From Limnanthes douglasii subsp. nivea (lineage: Eukaryota > Streptophyta > Magnoliopsida > Brassicales > Limnanthaceae): 64,000 nucleotides of DNA. The stretch lies in the NCBI GenBank assembly GCA_036936605.1, contig JAUPFV010000002.1, positions 203,693,273 to 203,757,272 on the forward strand, written 5' to 3'. Made by a program: the position numbers and the translations under genes. The notes beneath the pieces were generated by a model. The model did not search any database and was not told the DNA's origin. It was given only the letters and a program-made list of their open reading frames with translations. The number at the start of each line of letters is the position of its first letter. The first letter of the stretch is position 1. Positions 47,551 through 58,207 of this stretch are shown one piece after another.

Positions 47551-48410
47551 ATGACTCGCAAAGGATCCTTGAAGAAGCCTAACATCGTTGGTAGAACTCT
47601 TCTCGGCACCTCACCAGCGGACATAGTGGAAGGCCTCTCACACTTTTATACAAACCTGAGCTCAGAAGGGATTGCTAGGTTTAGATTAGTATATAACTTT
47701 CCTGACTCTGTAATTACTAGGCTCTGAACCCGACGAACATCCCCAGCATGCAACATATGGGAAAATTTGTCTGTACACTACACTATTCGATTGGGGGCTT
47801 CAATTACCTTTGCCCAGTTTGATAAAGGAGTTTTTTAGGTATATCCGAATATGCCCGACACAATTAACTGCCAATGGATGGCTCTTTTTGCTTAGTGTTG
47901 TACTAAGTTCGAACTTGTTACCGAAGGAGATTAGTATATGTGACATGTTTTTTTATTATCAATGTATATAAGCTGCTAATGACCCCATTCTACTACATAT
48001 CCACCCGCAACAAGATTATCATGTTGTTAGATTTTGGTAAACACTGGAAACAGAATCTCTAATTAGAGAGGCGATGAATGAGCACACGTAAGGGTTGGAT
48101 TGATTTATTAGTTTTCCATGTTTATCAATACCTTCTTTACTATTGTTAATATGCTTCTAGCTTTTGTTTGTTGAATGTACAAACTTTGGGAAATACCAAG
48201 AGTTTTGGAAAAAGATGCACGGTGATCGGGAAGCGAGCCCCTTGGAACAATTGTCTGCCATTGCATATACTCAGTGGGAATTGGAGTATTATGGCTTATT
48301 CATGCCTATTAATTTATTACAACGAGTTTGTCGCCCTTACCAGAGACAAAAATTTAAAGGATGGAGATGTCACACTTACGCCCACCGAGGAACATGTTAC
48401 CATAGAAGTC
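47551..48410 (+). pseudogene. N-terminal part of the Element C aORF
   Basis: The plus-strand ATG at 47551 gives MTRKGSLKKPNIVGRTLLGT and continues to FRLVYNFPDSVITRL. After a shift near 47720 it reads LYTTLFDWGLQLPLPSLIKE, FFRYIRICPTQLTANGWLFL and LSVVLSSNLLPKEI. The pattern of a Gly-Leu-x-x-Pro-Leu segment, a hydrophobic helix and QLTxNxW matches the PF04195-type domain of plant gypsy aORFs as I know it. A second piece (48164-48410, ECTNFGKYQEFWKKMHGDR, then YTQWELEYYGLFMP) follows after a T-rich, probably intronic stretch. It ends where the copia LTR begins. Confidence 0.6.
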
Positions 48411-48705
48411 TGTCAAAATTAGTGCACTCTTTAAATCCAAGTTACAAGAAACAGACAGACTAAAGACCCACAGATAGACTAAGGACCCGCAAAGAAACAT
48501 ACAACTCCTAATCAATTCTCAACTATTAAATGACTTAGTGAAGTAGTGTGAGTTATATTAAGAAGTCTGAAAGTCTCAAATTAATAAGCGACGTTTGAAT
48601 CATATTTTCTATAAATACTGAACCTTCGTGTTTCATTCTTTGAGTAATAAAATCAACTCTTGTGTGCTTATTGTTTCCGTTCCTGTATATGTTTAATTTA
48701 TTTCA
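48411..48705 (+). repeat. 5' LTR of a copia element nested in Element C
   Basis: The 295-bp block begins TGTCAAAATT and ends TTATTTCA, immediately before the copia primer site TGGTATCAGAGC. It contains a TATA box (CTATAAATACTG, 48610-48621) and an AATAAAATC signal near 48647, at the expected LTR positions. No second copy of the LTR was found in the window. Confidence 0.8.
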
Positions 48706-48717
48706 TGGTATCAGAGC
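48706..48717 (+). promoter_or_regulatory. Copia primer binding site
   Basis: TGGTATCAGAGC is the standard plant copia site complementary to the 3' part of initiator methionine tRNA. Confidence 0.95.
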
Positions 48718-48792
48718 AAGGTCTCTGCATATCAGGTGTTTGATTCTATTACCCAGAGAAATCATGTCAAGTGTTAATACTTTTAAATAAAT

Positions 48793-49800
48793 ATGAATGG
48801 AAGTAATTCAGCTTCTTCTATGTCTACAGAGAAGCTTGTTGAAACCAACTACCAATATTGGCACTTGTATATGGAGGCTTTCCTTCAAGGACAAGATTTA
48901 TGGGATCTTGTTTCCGGTACCGAGATACATCCTAGTGATACTCCGGAAAACACTAAGTTAATGAAGAAATGGAAAGTAAGGTGCGGAAAGGATTTATTCG
49001 CGTTGGTAAGGAATTTATTGATCATGTTCGTGCATTGGATTCTCCAAAGGATATCTGGGATACTCTTGACATATTATTTACCTATAAAAATACTATGCGA
49101 CTTCAGTACCTTGAGAATGAGCTTCCTTTGTTACCCAAGGTAATATGTCAATCTCTGATTACTTTCTTAAAGTTAAGAATGTATGTTCAGAAATTTAGGT
49201 TTGGACAGTGATGAACCTATTAGTGATACAAGGCTAAGACATTATTTGATTCGTGGATTACGATCTGACTTCATGCCGTTTATATCATCAATACAAGGAT
49301 GGGTTAAACAACCATCAATTGTTGAGTGAGAGAACTTACTCTCTAACCACGAAGCATTGGTTAAACAAATGCTTGGTAAGTATTCAGTTGATGTTGAAGA
49401 TACATTGTTTACTAAAGACAGGTCAAGATGGAAAAACACATGAATCAGTGCACAAAATGGTGGTAAGCAGACAAGGAATGAGGGGGAGTCAGCAAACCAC
49501 TTTAAACGGATATATTTTAGATTCAAAAGGTCTGGACACGTAAAGTCGGATTGTCGTGCAAGCTTATTTGCAAGAAGTGTGGAAAACCAGGCCATATTAA
49601 ACCAAATTGTTATTCGAAAATCGTCGAATCAAATGCAAATTTTGCATACGATGTTGAAGAGAGCAATGAGAGACAGTGGGAAAGTTGTTTCTCGATTGAG
49701 GTTGTTAATAAACTGGACAACATGACTTCGATTATTAATCAACTAGTTACCCTTGGTGCCTTAGTTGTTCGCGGTGCACTGATTCATGTACTCGGGCCTT
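48793..49800 (+). pseudogene. Copia gag with CCHC knuckle
   Basis: The ATG at 48793 gives MNGSNSASSMSTEKL, and then NYQYWHLYMEAFLQGQDLWD matches the copia gag N-terminal pattern (Y..W...M...L....LW). After shifts come SPKDIWDTLDILFTYKNTMR and YLENELPLL at about 49030-49130. The knuckle CKKCGKPGHIKPNC (CX2CX4HX4C) is at about 49565-49610, preceded by a second knuckle-like GHVKSDC. The text changes from copia to MATE-transporter sequence near 49800; protease, integrase and RT are absent. Confidence 0.85.
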
Positions 49801-50442
49801 GTCTACCTACACACCCCACACCAAAGAAGGTACAAAGTAAAGTAAAATGATGGCCATGGCTACTATTGCGACTATGGCTTTAGCCCTTCATGTTTGCTTT
49901 GGTTGGTTGTTTATTTGAAACTCGAGTTGGTTCTAGCAGGTGCAGTCGTAGTGTTGAAATTTTCGTGGTGGTTTATTAATGTAGCTCAGATTGTTTATAT
50001 ACTGAGCAGAACTTGTGGAGCAGCCTGGTATGAGTTTTCGAGGCAGACGTTTAGTAATTTGTGAGGGTTTGTTAAAGTGTCCATTGCTTCCGTTGTCATT
50101 TTCTACTTGGAAGTATGGTATTTGACATCAATGATACTGTTTGTTGGATATATAGAGGATGCAGAAGTTTATGTTGCAGCTCTCTCTATATGCATTAACA
50201 TAATGAGTTGGACTGCCCATTTTACTATTGGAACAAATGCAGTTGTCAGTGTTCGAGTATCAAACGATCTAGGCACACAACATCTAAGAATGGCAAAATT
50301 TTCTTTAATAGTTTCGGTTATATTATCGACATTTATTAGACTTCTGTTTTCGATGGTTCTTATTCTATACAAATATGTGTACCCAGCGTTGTTCTCAAAC
50401 AATAAAAGATTGCGTTGTGATATCCTCACTAGGAAAATATAG
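49800..50442 (+). pseudogene. Captured MATE-family transporter fragment (C-terminal half)
   Basis: The plus-strand reading gives MAMATIATMALALHVCFGWL, then after one shift AGAVVVLKFSWWFINVAQIV, LSRTCGAAWYEFSRQTFSNL, and, after one TGA where Trp is expected, VKVSIASVVIFYLEVWYLTS, LFVGYIEDAEVYVAALSICI and VSVRVSNDLGTQHLRMAKFS. The last carries the RVSNxLG motif of plant MATE (DETOXIFICATION) efflux transporters, which export organic cations and other metabolites. Several hydrophobic segments correspond to transmembrane helices. It has only one stop and one shift, no visible intron, and neither the N-terminal half nor a C-terminal end. It lies between copia gag and an Element C aORF exon, so it is a captured gene piece, not a local gene. 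Confidence 0.88.
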
Positions 50443-50444
50443 TG

Positions 50445-51540
50445 AGAGAACAGGGCAGAGAAGTCCTTCTACTGGAGGCTTTGTGAGGAAAAAACTTGTG
50501 CTTAAGAAGAACGGGGTCCCTGTCAATAGTAGCTATGATGGGATTGGGGACCAGTCTCTTACCGGGCTGGAGCAATAATGGCTAGTGCGACCCCTCTTTA
50601 TGTGCATGAAAATACATATTTTGACAAATGTGGATTTGGGCGGGCTTCTTTAGGTGGCAGTAAAGAGCAAACCCATTCTCTAGAATCTACTAACCATAGT
50701 CAAGCCCTCTCGGGTACCCCTCTTTTAAAAGAAATGACCCCCCTAGCTTCTTTATCGATGGGTCAAAATGAAGGTCAGTCTTCTACTCGTCTCCTTACAT
50801 CTGACCCTCCGAACACTGTTGCGTCTGGTGGTCCAAGTACTTTGAAGCAGGCCTCCCAAGCTTATCTCCCTGATCGACCCCTTGCTGTAAGTATGCCTGA
50901 CCCGTCTACTTTAATGTTTCAGCAGTTGAAGCATTATCCTGAAATGACTTTATACAATAGCAAGAGCATGTCAGATCTCTTGCAATGTCAGTTGGAACTA
51001 TCGGTAGAGGTACACTATTTTACTTTTATTTTTATTATTAAGTAATTATTCCATTTTGAATTCTTTGGATTTACTGACATTGTTTTTCATGCATAATTAC
51101 CATAACTCGATGGTACTTGCCTACCGTAGAATGCACCCAATAGATACAAAAAGTATGGATGAGTTCTAGCCCGAGCCTCTGTCTTTTGGCTCTTTGAAAA
51201 ATCTCTCTGCTGACCTTGCTCGCTCCAAGAACGTCATGGTGCTTCAAAGTCGTTTTGTGAGAAGTTGCTGAGGAAAAAATCCAATCTTACTAGTCGTCTG
51301 ACTGATAAAAACCCCTCGAGTCAGAACGATGTTCTCTTAAAACGTGCAACTAATTTGATCGGTCAGAATTCAGAGCTTATAGTTAAAGCCGATGAGTCCT
51401 CTGTTACCAACAACAAAGTTTTTTTAGAACAACACTATTCAATCGGAGGCGACTCGCTTGAGGCTAGAGGTGGAGCATACTCAAATACAACAACACTATT
51501 CATCCCCCTGCCACTTGTTCTGACGCAGTGCCACTAAGAC
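50445..51540 (+). pseudogene. C-terminal part of the Element C aORF
   Basis: One open stretch, 50578-51045, encodes a Ser/Pro/Thr-rich protein (MASATPLYVHENTYFDKCGF, then TSDPPNTVASGGPSTLKQAS), preceded in another frame by KKLVLKKNGVPVNSSYDG. After a T-rich gap (about 51010-51120, with possible splice sites) the readings ADLARSKNVMVLQSRF and KKSNLTSRLTDKNPSSQNDV (51200-51330) suggest the coiled-coil end. The sequence of low-complexity part, gap and coiled coil parallels the Element B aORF. Assignment rests on this layout more than on residues. Confidence 0.5.
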
Positions 51541-51869
51541 CAGATTACCAGAGGGACCCTATGGCAATGATTGAGGTATTGTTAAAAATAATTCATAACC
51601 GTATTGTATAACCGAACTGCTTTTCGCTGTGTTTTTGCTATATGATTTATAAATTTTGTTATCTGAACCGTTATCCATCTTTCTTAATATACATTCTAAC
51701 TTTTTTATTTTCTTTTTTTATACTATTGTGTATAATATAATTAGAGATCGTTGGGGGGGGGGGATATTGTGTCTAATATAATTAGAGATCGTTGGGGGAG
51801 GGGATAGTATGATTATTTAAAGTAGAATTTTGTTGTTTATTGCATGATTATAAGAATTTTTTATAATCT
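51541..51869. other. Short non-coding stretch of Element C with a duplicated G-run
   Basis: It contains a 40-bp tandem duplication (51725-51765 and 51766-51805), each unit ending in a run of G. No gene was recognised. Confidence 0.6.
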
Positions 51870-52186
51870 TGTTGGCTCTATAGGTCTTCTCGACTTAGGC
51901 GCAGTATGGCCCCTAGCATGGCCTCAATCTGAGTGGTAGACATACCAAGGTTCACATGGTTTTAACCCTGCGCGGGTCTGCCAACGTTTTGCTCAGCATT
52001 GACATGAGACTGGTCATCGGTCTGGTTCGCCATTATGTAGACCTCCTGATGGTCTGATTGATCAGCTCCTATGACGGTTTTGCCATTAAATGGATTCTCC
52101 TGGACTCCTTGATTATTTTGATTTCCTTTCCTGCGCGGGGCACCCATATTCTCCATTTTAATTCCTAACCTAGTCAATACCATCAC
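51870..52186 (-). pseudogene. gag N-terminus of Element C
   Basis: The minus-strand frame from 52186 gives MMVLTRLGIKMENMGAPRRK and a polar, Asn/Gln/Asp-rich stretch. After a stop it continues to about 51870 with NLGMSTTQIEAMLGAILRLS. Its position, starting about 55 bp downstream of the right LTR on the same strand, fits a gag start. No capsid or zinc-knuckle part follows, so most of gag and all of pol are lost. Confidence 0.6.
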
Positions 52187-52240
52187 TTACCCTAGTATAG
52201 GCTACGCATAATGTGTTTCCAATAGATGGCTCCAAAATTT

Positions 52241-53261
52241 TGGGAGGCATTTTAGTGATAGACATAAAAGAAGGAAAGTGGGAGAATAAATTGCTAATAT
52301 TTTATTACTTTCATAGATAAAACCTTATATAATTTTGGTATCCTCTCTCCCTTATATAATATATTTTACAATACATTACTTAATTATCTTCTAATAATTA
52401 TCCACTTTATGTTAGGCTTGGTCGTGGGTTCATGCCTAATTCCCACGTCTTGGGTGCTGCTTTATTACTACTCTTAGTGGCCTTCACACGGATTACTTCT
52501 TAGCGCTGGTCGGGGTACCGGTCTGGTATCACGCGGGTTGATAGTCTAGTTTTCATACGGGTGATGCCTACCTCTTCTATCGATGTCCTTGTCTTAGTAT
52601 TGTTTCACCAGGGGGCATCGTCCTATTTATTCGTTGTATAGATCTACTTCGTATAATAATATTCATTCTTAATTCCTATTAATGTAGTACCCCGTGATTA
52701 TTACTTTATCGTCGGAGGTACCTTGGTTTAGCTGATGGGTATAACTTAACGATAGTACTATGTTTTATCAGGTCTCCCCCTAGTCCTTGTAAAAGGGAGA
52801 AGTTGTAAACAAATTACTTTTTAGAAGGATTAAAATTACAATACTAGCCGAGGTATGTATTATTTCATTAATTGCACCGTTTCTACGTTGTTGCTTGAAC
52901 TTTTTCTTTTTATATTGTAGCACACACTATCATAGTTGTTAGTCTATTTCCACCATGTGTCTGGATTCCGTTTCTTATGTCTGACAAACTCCATCCCTAG
53001 TTGCATACCTGCAGAAATGGTGCTTCATATTTCTCTTTTTTATCGAAACAGTGTGTCCTTTTCTATTCTTTTTAGTATGTGACCTGTAAATTAGCGTGAT
53101 TTATACCAATTGATTTACTGTAAATTGGCCTTATGAACCCTTTCTTTATTTTCTTCTTCTTTCGTTTAGACTAATCTTAAAGGCGCAGGCTTTACCTTGT
53201 TCAAGTGTTCATCAGTTTTTTGTTTGCCAACGCTAAATATCAATCAAACATAAACATTGCA
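52241..53261 (-). repeat. 5' LTR of Element C
   Basis: On the plus strand it runs TGGGAGGCATTTTAGTGATAG...AAACATTGCA and matches 46359-47423. The adjacent minus-strand text AAATTTTGGAGCCATCTATTGG (52219-52240, in parts) may hold the primer binding site beginning TGGAGCC. The visible substitutions between the two LTRs point to an old insertion. Confidence 0.85.
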
Positions 53262-53689
53262 ATGTTTTTGTATGGGTTTTTACTATAAAATAAACTGATA
53301 AGACTTAATGTTTTTCCTATTACTATTATCTATAATTATTTTTCAGATTTTACTACACTTAAATCCTGTTTTATATCTATTCAAGAATTTGTTCATGCAA
53401 AAAAAATTGTTAGTCTTCTTCTTACTAAAATCGACGACTAGTCTTTTTAGATTTAGGTAAAAGAAATGCTTGAATCGCAATCGTCCCTTTTATAGGCAAA
53501 TACATTAAAACCATAGTTGTATACACACTATAACGTATACCGCTTTGTAATCGGGGACCAAAACCCACTAAATTTATTTTAATAATTCAGTCTATGATTA
53601 TTAGTTCATGCTTAAGTATTAATATATGAGCCATCTCTTTCACAATGCTTAAATTCAACCCGGTTACCACATTTGTAACTCTATAACCC
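53262..53689. other. Spacer without a recognised gene
   Basis: No coding or RNA signal was recognised. It lies between the Element C LTR and a copia fragment, and may include the decayed continuation of the latter. Confidence 0.45.
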
Positions 53690-54203
53690 AATACCTAATT
53701 AATTATACATAATATAATTAATGCTTTTACTATTGGACTATCTTAAGACAATGACCGAATATATATTTAACATATCGGTCCTTAAATATTCCAACAACCT
53801 TATCGTGAATAGTCGTCTTATATGTATTGATTTAAAGACGTATGTTAGACAAAATTATTCAAATTTTATTGGTTTAGTATGTTTTCCTTTTATACATCAA
53901 ACAAATGTATCGAAGTTGATGTAGTCAAAAGTGTCTTAGAATCCATTAGCAACAAGCTTGTGAATGTTCTGTTTAGAGATATGACCTAAACGGTTGTGGC
54001 ATAGGCATGCTGGATTTTTAAAAGTAAGTTTATGAGATACAATCATTGCAATGTGGTAATTGATAACATTATTAATTCTAAATATATTATCATTATTATC
54101 AAGAACACGTATTCTATAAGAACAAACACAACCATATTTGTCTAACAAAAAAAATCAAATCAAATTCTTTTTAAAAGAAGGTACAAATAAAATATCATCA
54201 AAA

Positions 54204-54245
<42 letters not shown>

Positions 54246-54760
54246 ACTAGTTAAAAGAAACTTAAAACTATATATGAAATTTACAGGGCACACATACCTC
54301 TCATCACTCTAAAGTGAAATTTACCCATCAGTAACACTTCAGCTTGGGAGTGTACTCTGCAAAGAAACACAAAACTGAGTGAAATCTATCATATCAATCC
54401 ACCAAGTCATTTGACACTGAAACCAAATAAACTTTTGAACTTATAACAAAATTTAGTTTATAATTCTTAGCCATCCAGACTTTCCAAACTTGACAATCTT
54501 TCTTCATATGGTCCAGACTCTTGCAGTGAAGACACGTTTTACCCTTGCTCTTTTCCATAGCCTTTTTAGGGTCAACGTCTTATAATCTAGAACCAAAACG
54601 TGCAGTTTGTGTAGTTGTAATTGAATTCGTTTTACATTTTTTCTTACCATCATCTTTACGAGGTTGACCTTTTTATTTTCTAAGCATGTTTTTTTCCATG
54701 AACAAGATTGTCGATCAAGTTCTTAAAGTCTCATTTCACATCATGAAAGTTGTCTAAAAA
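53690..54760 (-). pseudogene. Copia gag end, pre-integrase and integrase start
   Basis: The minus-strand reading begins with a gag knuckle at about 54495-54540 (CLHCKSLDHMKKDC, CX2CX4HX4C). The frame 53936-54148 gives LDKYGCVCSYRI, then CHNRLGHISKQNIHKLV, the GAG-pre-integrase motif. It continues into integrase-like text (FDTFVXCIKGKHTKPIKFE, X being a stop) up to about 53700. Stops and shifts are frequent and the catalytic core is missing. LTRs were not found. Confidence 0.8.
54206..54243. repeat. (TA)n microsatellite within the copia fragment
   Basis: About 18 uninterrupted AT units. It lies inside the span of the copia remnant, between the pre-integrase and the knuckle regions. Confidence 0.95.
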
Positions 54761-55009
54761 ACACTTAATTACTTGAGTGACATGCAGTGGCGTAACCATG
54801 ATCGAAACATAATGGTATCTTGGACCTTCTCATTATTATCAAATCAACATATATATATACATCAAAATAAATTAAAATAAGATACAAAATGGTTATAACA
54901 GATATGGTTTAGTTTAAAATCTCAAATATGGTGTCATAACATAATATATGTTACACAAATAACTAAAATGTGATTAAAAAACTAAAATAAAAACATAAAT
55001 CTAAGTTAA
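54761..55009. other. Spacer without a recognised gene
   Basis: AT-rich, with no coding or RNA signal seen. It separates the copia remnant from the hAT fragment. Confidence 0.5.
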
Positions 55010-55310
55010 TTTTACTTGTATTTTTCTCTTACTTATAGCTTGAAAATGTTGAAGGATAGTTGTGTTACGAATCGTGGTAAATACCTATTTTTCTACAAAT
55101 GTCACCAAATAATCATTAAGTCATAGATCGATCATTCTACTTCTCAATTCATTCTTCACATAATTCAAACCTGGGAAAACTCGCTCAACACTCGTCGTTG
55201 CTAAGGGTAAAAGCAAAGCCAACTTCAAAAGCTCATAAATCCGATTTAGGATTTTATGTTTTTTTGTATTCACAATAATCTTAGAAAGTTTCGCAAGTCC
55301 TTTCATCTTA
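55010..55310 (-). pseudogene. hAT transposase C-terminal fragment (dimerisation domain)
   Basis: The minus-strand frame 55121-55306 reads YELLKLALLLPLATTSVERV, then FPGLNYVKNELRSRMIDL, the conserved hAT dimerisation motif (LLxLALxLPxATxSVERxFSxxxxxKxxLRxRM). The reading continues after stops with LNDYLVTFVEK and FQAISKR to about 55010. No N-terminal zinc finger, catalytic part or terminal inverted repeats were found. hAT transposases move DNA elements by cut and paste; this is only a scrap. Confidence 0.85.
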
Positions 55311-56060
55311 TATCTCTCTGCGGTTAACTATAGTTATTAAATTAGAAACATGTGTATTTGCTTCTTTATATTTAGGAGTTGTTTTAAAATATCTATGCAT
55401 CCTATAATGACAAACACAAAAAACTCAATCAACAATAAAATTTAAACTTAGCAAAACAAAATAAAAATTATGATTTATGCATGTCTATTTGCTCTCACTT
55501 GCAGATCTATTTGCTCTCCAATTGGAGGTCTATTTTCTCTTCAATTGAATTCTAAAACTCTATATCTTAAGAAAAAACATAGATCAACCAATGTTATTCT
55601 TGAATAGTAACATGGTATCATAAGACATGTAGTAAAACTTCAATTTTGGGAATTAATAACAAAGAGACATAATATATACCTTAGTCTTAGTGTTTGAAGC
55701 TGAATAAAGCAGGAAAATAATTTGAAACTTGTAGTTATAGTTTTCTAATTTATAGTAGAAGAACAATTGTTCTAAAAGATTGTATCTTGTAGTTATGTTT
55801 TTCTTACTAACACTATCAAATCTATATAAATGTATATTATTTTCTAAACCAACATATCTATTTATATTAAAATAATATAGATTTATATTATACATTCAAA
55901 AATAAATAATATATATGATAAAAAATTGTATCAAATTTATTTTATAAATTAATATATTTATTTATCTTAAATAATATAGATATGTTTATATATATATATA
56001 ATAAAATAAATGATAAAAAAGAGAAGACTAATTCTATAGTATTAATCTAATGTTATTTAT
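55311..56060. other. AT-rich spacer
   Basis: The minus-strand open stretch 55653-55895 (80 codons, Tyr/Asn/Ile-rich) looks like chance coding in AT-rich DNA. Nothing else was recognised. Confidence 0.5.
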
Positions 56061-56130
56061 TCGGCTGAGTCTCAAACCATGATCTCTGTAGGTTTCTAAT
56101 CTTGTTGTTTACCAACTAGATTATGCTTGT
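56060..56130 (-). repeat. tRNA-like (SINE-type) relic
   Basis: On the minus strand TAATCTAGTTGGT (56111-56123 in reverse) resembles an A box, and GGTTTGAGACTC (56067-56078 in reverse) a degenerate B box, 32 bases apart. No cloverleaf is apparent. A worn tRNA-derived SINE is the best guess. Confidence 0.4.
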
Positions 56131-57360
56131 GTGCAGTTATATAAATACTAAACATATTATTTAAAAAATTATGTGGGTTGTTTACCTCTTCAAAAATCTA
56201 TTTGGTTTGGTTTCGCATATGATAACAAGAATATATATTGTGCAATAATTACCTATAAAAATTTATTTGGTTTCGCCTGTGATAACAGGAATATACATTA
56301 CACAATAATTACCTATGAAAACTTTATGCTGTTTAAAACTTAAAAATAAAATAAAAACATTTGTCTTTCAACTTGGATATTTAGATTATAGCTGCAAATA
56401 ACAGATTTGAAAGCTAAAAATCATTATGAACAACACCCTCATATCTAATAAAGGTAAGTTATCATATTTTGTTTTTTATCATGATAAAATATTATATATA
56501 TATATATATATAATTAAACGGGCTAAAAAGTTGCATTTAAAAATTTGTGTTGTTTTTGAATTTAGAAAAGAAAAAAACTTAGTATAATTTGAATTTGTTT
56601 TCCGAAAATACAAACATTCGATACAGTAGAATTATTTTTTTACAGTGGTTATTTTTGTTATAATCCGGCCATGGAGAAAATATCCACACGACTCCCGTGA
56701 CTTTTTTTAATGTTAAGCGAATACTATTTACTTCTATAAATAAATTTGTTTAAGCAGCATAAACGATTAGTCTCGAACGAAAATTATGTAGCGAATTATT
56801 TTGGTTATAAAATCAATATGAATCATATAAATATATTTTCTCTATAATACAAACTTTATTTTAGCTATGGTGTCCAGAAACCATAATGAAAAGAAAAAAA
56901 AAAAGGTGCGAGGTGATATTGCACGGACCTAAGTTGGTGACATGAGGATTAACAAGAATTGATAATTAAAAGTTGATAACGAAAGCTCACCATAAATAAA
57001 TAAAGATCTTTGCTTTAAAGTTTTTCAAATTTAGAAAAATCAAACATCAAACACCTAATCCTTTATACTTAGCTTATCTCCATTTCCAACACATAATATA
57101 TTGTTGGGTTAATATTAATATTAATATTAATATTAAGTTCAAAATTAATTGATACAACCTAACCAATGATGACTTTAGACAATAAAATTAAAACATAATC
57201 GTGTCTGTAAATACAACTTTACAGATTTTTAAGACCACCTACTTATATTTATTTATTTATTTAGTTAACTAATTAAATCACTTCTTCAACAGCTAATACC
57301 ACACCCCACTCAAACTCTAATACTTAGCTGGTTTTGTTTTTGTTTATCGCACAATAAAAA
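56131..57360. other. Upstream region of the FLA gene
   Basis: AT-rich with no gene recognised. It includes a short (AT)n run near 56492-56512 and a TTAATA-type tandem run at about 57112-57135. The last part probably contains the promoter-proximal elements of the FLA gene, but I recognise no specific factor site. Confidence 0.5.
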
Positions 57361-57367
57361 CTCTTCC

Positions 57368-57377
57368 TTTATATATA
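57368..57377 (+). promoter_or_regulatory. TATA box of the FLA gene
   Basis: TTTATATATAC followed by a CT-rich leader (CTCGCACCTTCTCTTTTGTC...), about 70 bp upstream of the inferred leader intron donor. The position and context fit a plant core promoter. Confidence 0.65.
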
Positions 57378-57444
57378 CTCGCACCTTCTCTTTTGTCTTC
57401 CCTGCACTGCACATACCATTTCTCTCTAAATTCCTCAGTATCAG

Positions 57445-58153
57445 GTCAGTTTTCCTAAATATTTACTCTCAATTTTACGAATTTATAATGAAATTATTAA
57501 TGTTACTCTGTTTGTTTTTTCTGCCATTGGATTAGACAAGCTTGATCTAGATCTGAACAAGTTTGTGGTTTTGTTTCTTTTGTGTTTGCCTAATGATAAG
57601 TTTCTTGTGCATTGTACTAATGGTGAAGTAGCTGGGTTACATATGTGCTGGTTTCTAATCTGGGTATTTTTTAAAAAGTTTGTTCTTTTGAAAGCTTTAG
57701 CAAGTTGGTGAGCTGTAAAACATACGGGATTTGTACTAGATTTGTATAACTAATGTACGATTTAACATAACATAAGCGAGTGAGTGTGGTTTAGTTGTTA
57801 GTTTTTGTTCTATTTAGTGAAGTGGTTCAAGATCTGGTTTTTAATTGGTCCTAGTGCAACACTTGTTCCAAGAGTTTATGTGTTATTGAAGAAATCTTGG
57901 TTTTTTGTTTTTTGTTTTGTATGTACTATGTTTATATATAATTGACTTACTTCGAAATTACGCCCAAACATTTGAATTGGGTTTTCTAGCTTGGTTGTAA
58001 AACTGAGTTAGACCTGAGTTAAACTGGAGATCCCAGTTATCGGCAGGCTCTCATTGAATTTTGGAAGTGATTTAGGCCTAATATTGATTCGAAAAGTACG
58101 AAAGTTGCAAATTTTGGTGCAGGGTTTGATTTTGAGTGTTTTGTTTTATACAG
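57445..58153 (+). other. Inferred leader (5' UTR) intron of the FLA gene
   Basis: The donor TCAG|GTCAGT and the acceptor TTTTATACAG|GAGTTTGG frame a T-rich sequence of about 709 bp. A second acceptor, TTGGTGCAG|GG, ends at 58122. Splicing would remove upstream ATGs such as those near 57490 and 58054 and leave a short leader before the ATG at 58208. Without transcript data this is a prediction. Confidence 0.6.
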
Positions 58154-58207
58154 GAGTTTGGAGAGTAAATACCGAATCTACGAAATCAAGAGTGTCTAAA
58201 AGAAAAT

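Larger units (their letters stand above)
46359..53261 (-). mobile_element. Element C: Tat-like LTR retrotransposon, internally rearranged
   Basis: It is delimited by two related LTRs of about 1 kb (46359-47423 and 52241-53261). A gag start lies on the minus strand beside the right LTR (51870-52186), so that LTR is the 5' one. Plus-strand aORF exons lie at 47551-48410 and 50445-51540. Protease, RT and integrase were not found. A copia LTR-gag-MATE block (48411 to about 50458) sits inside the aORF region. No matching 5-bp duplication was found at the outer ends. Confidence 0.8.

Noticed and set aside
46340..53275. Target duplication of Element C
   Set aside because: The bases outside the LTRs (CCTGC on the left, ATGTT on the right) do not match; either the edges are off or the ends have changed.
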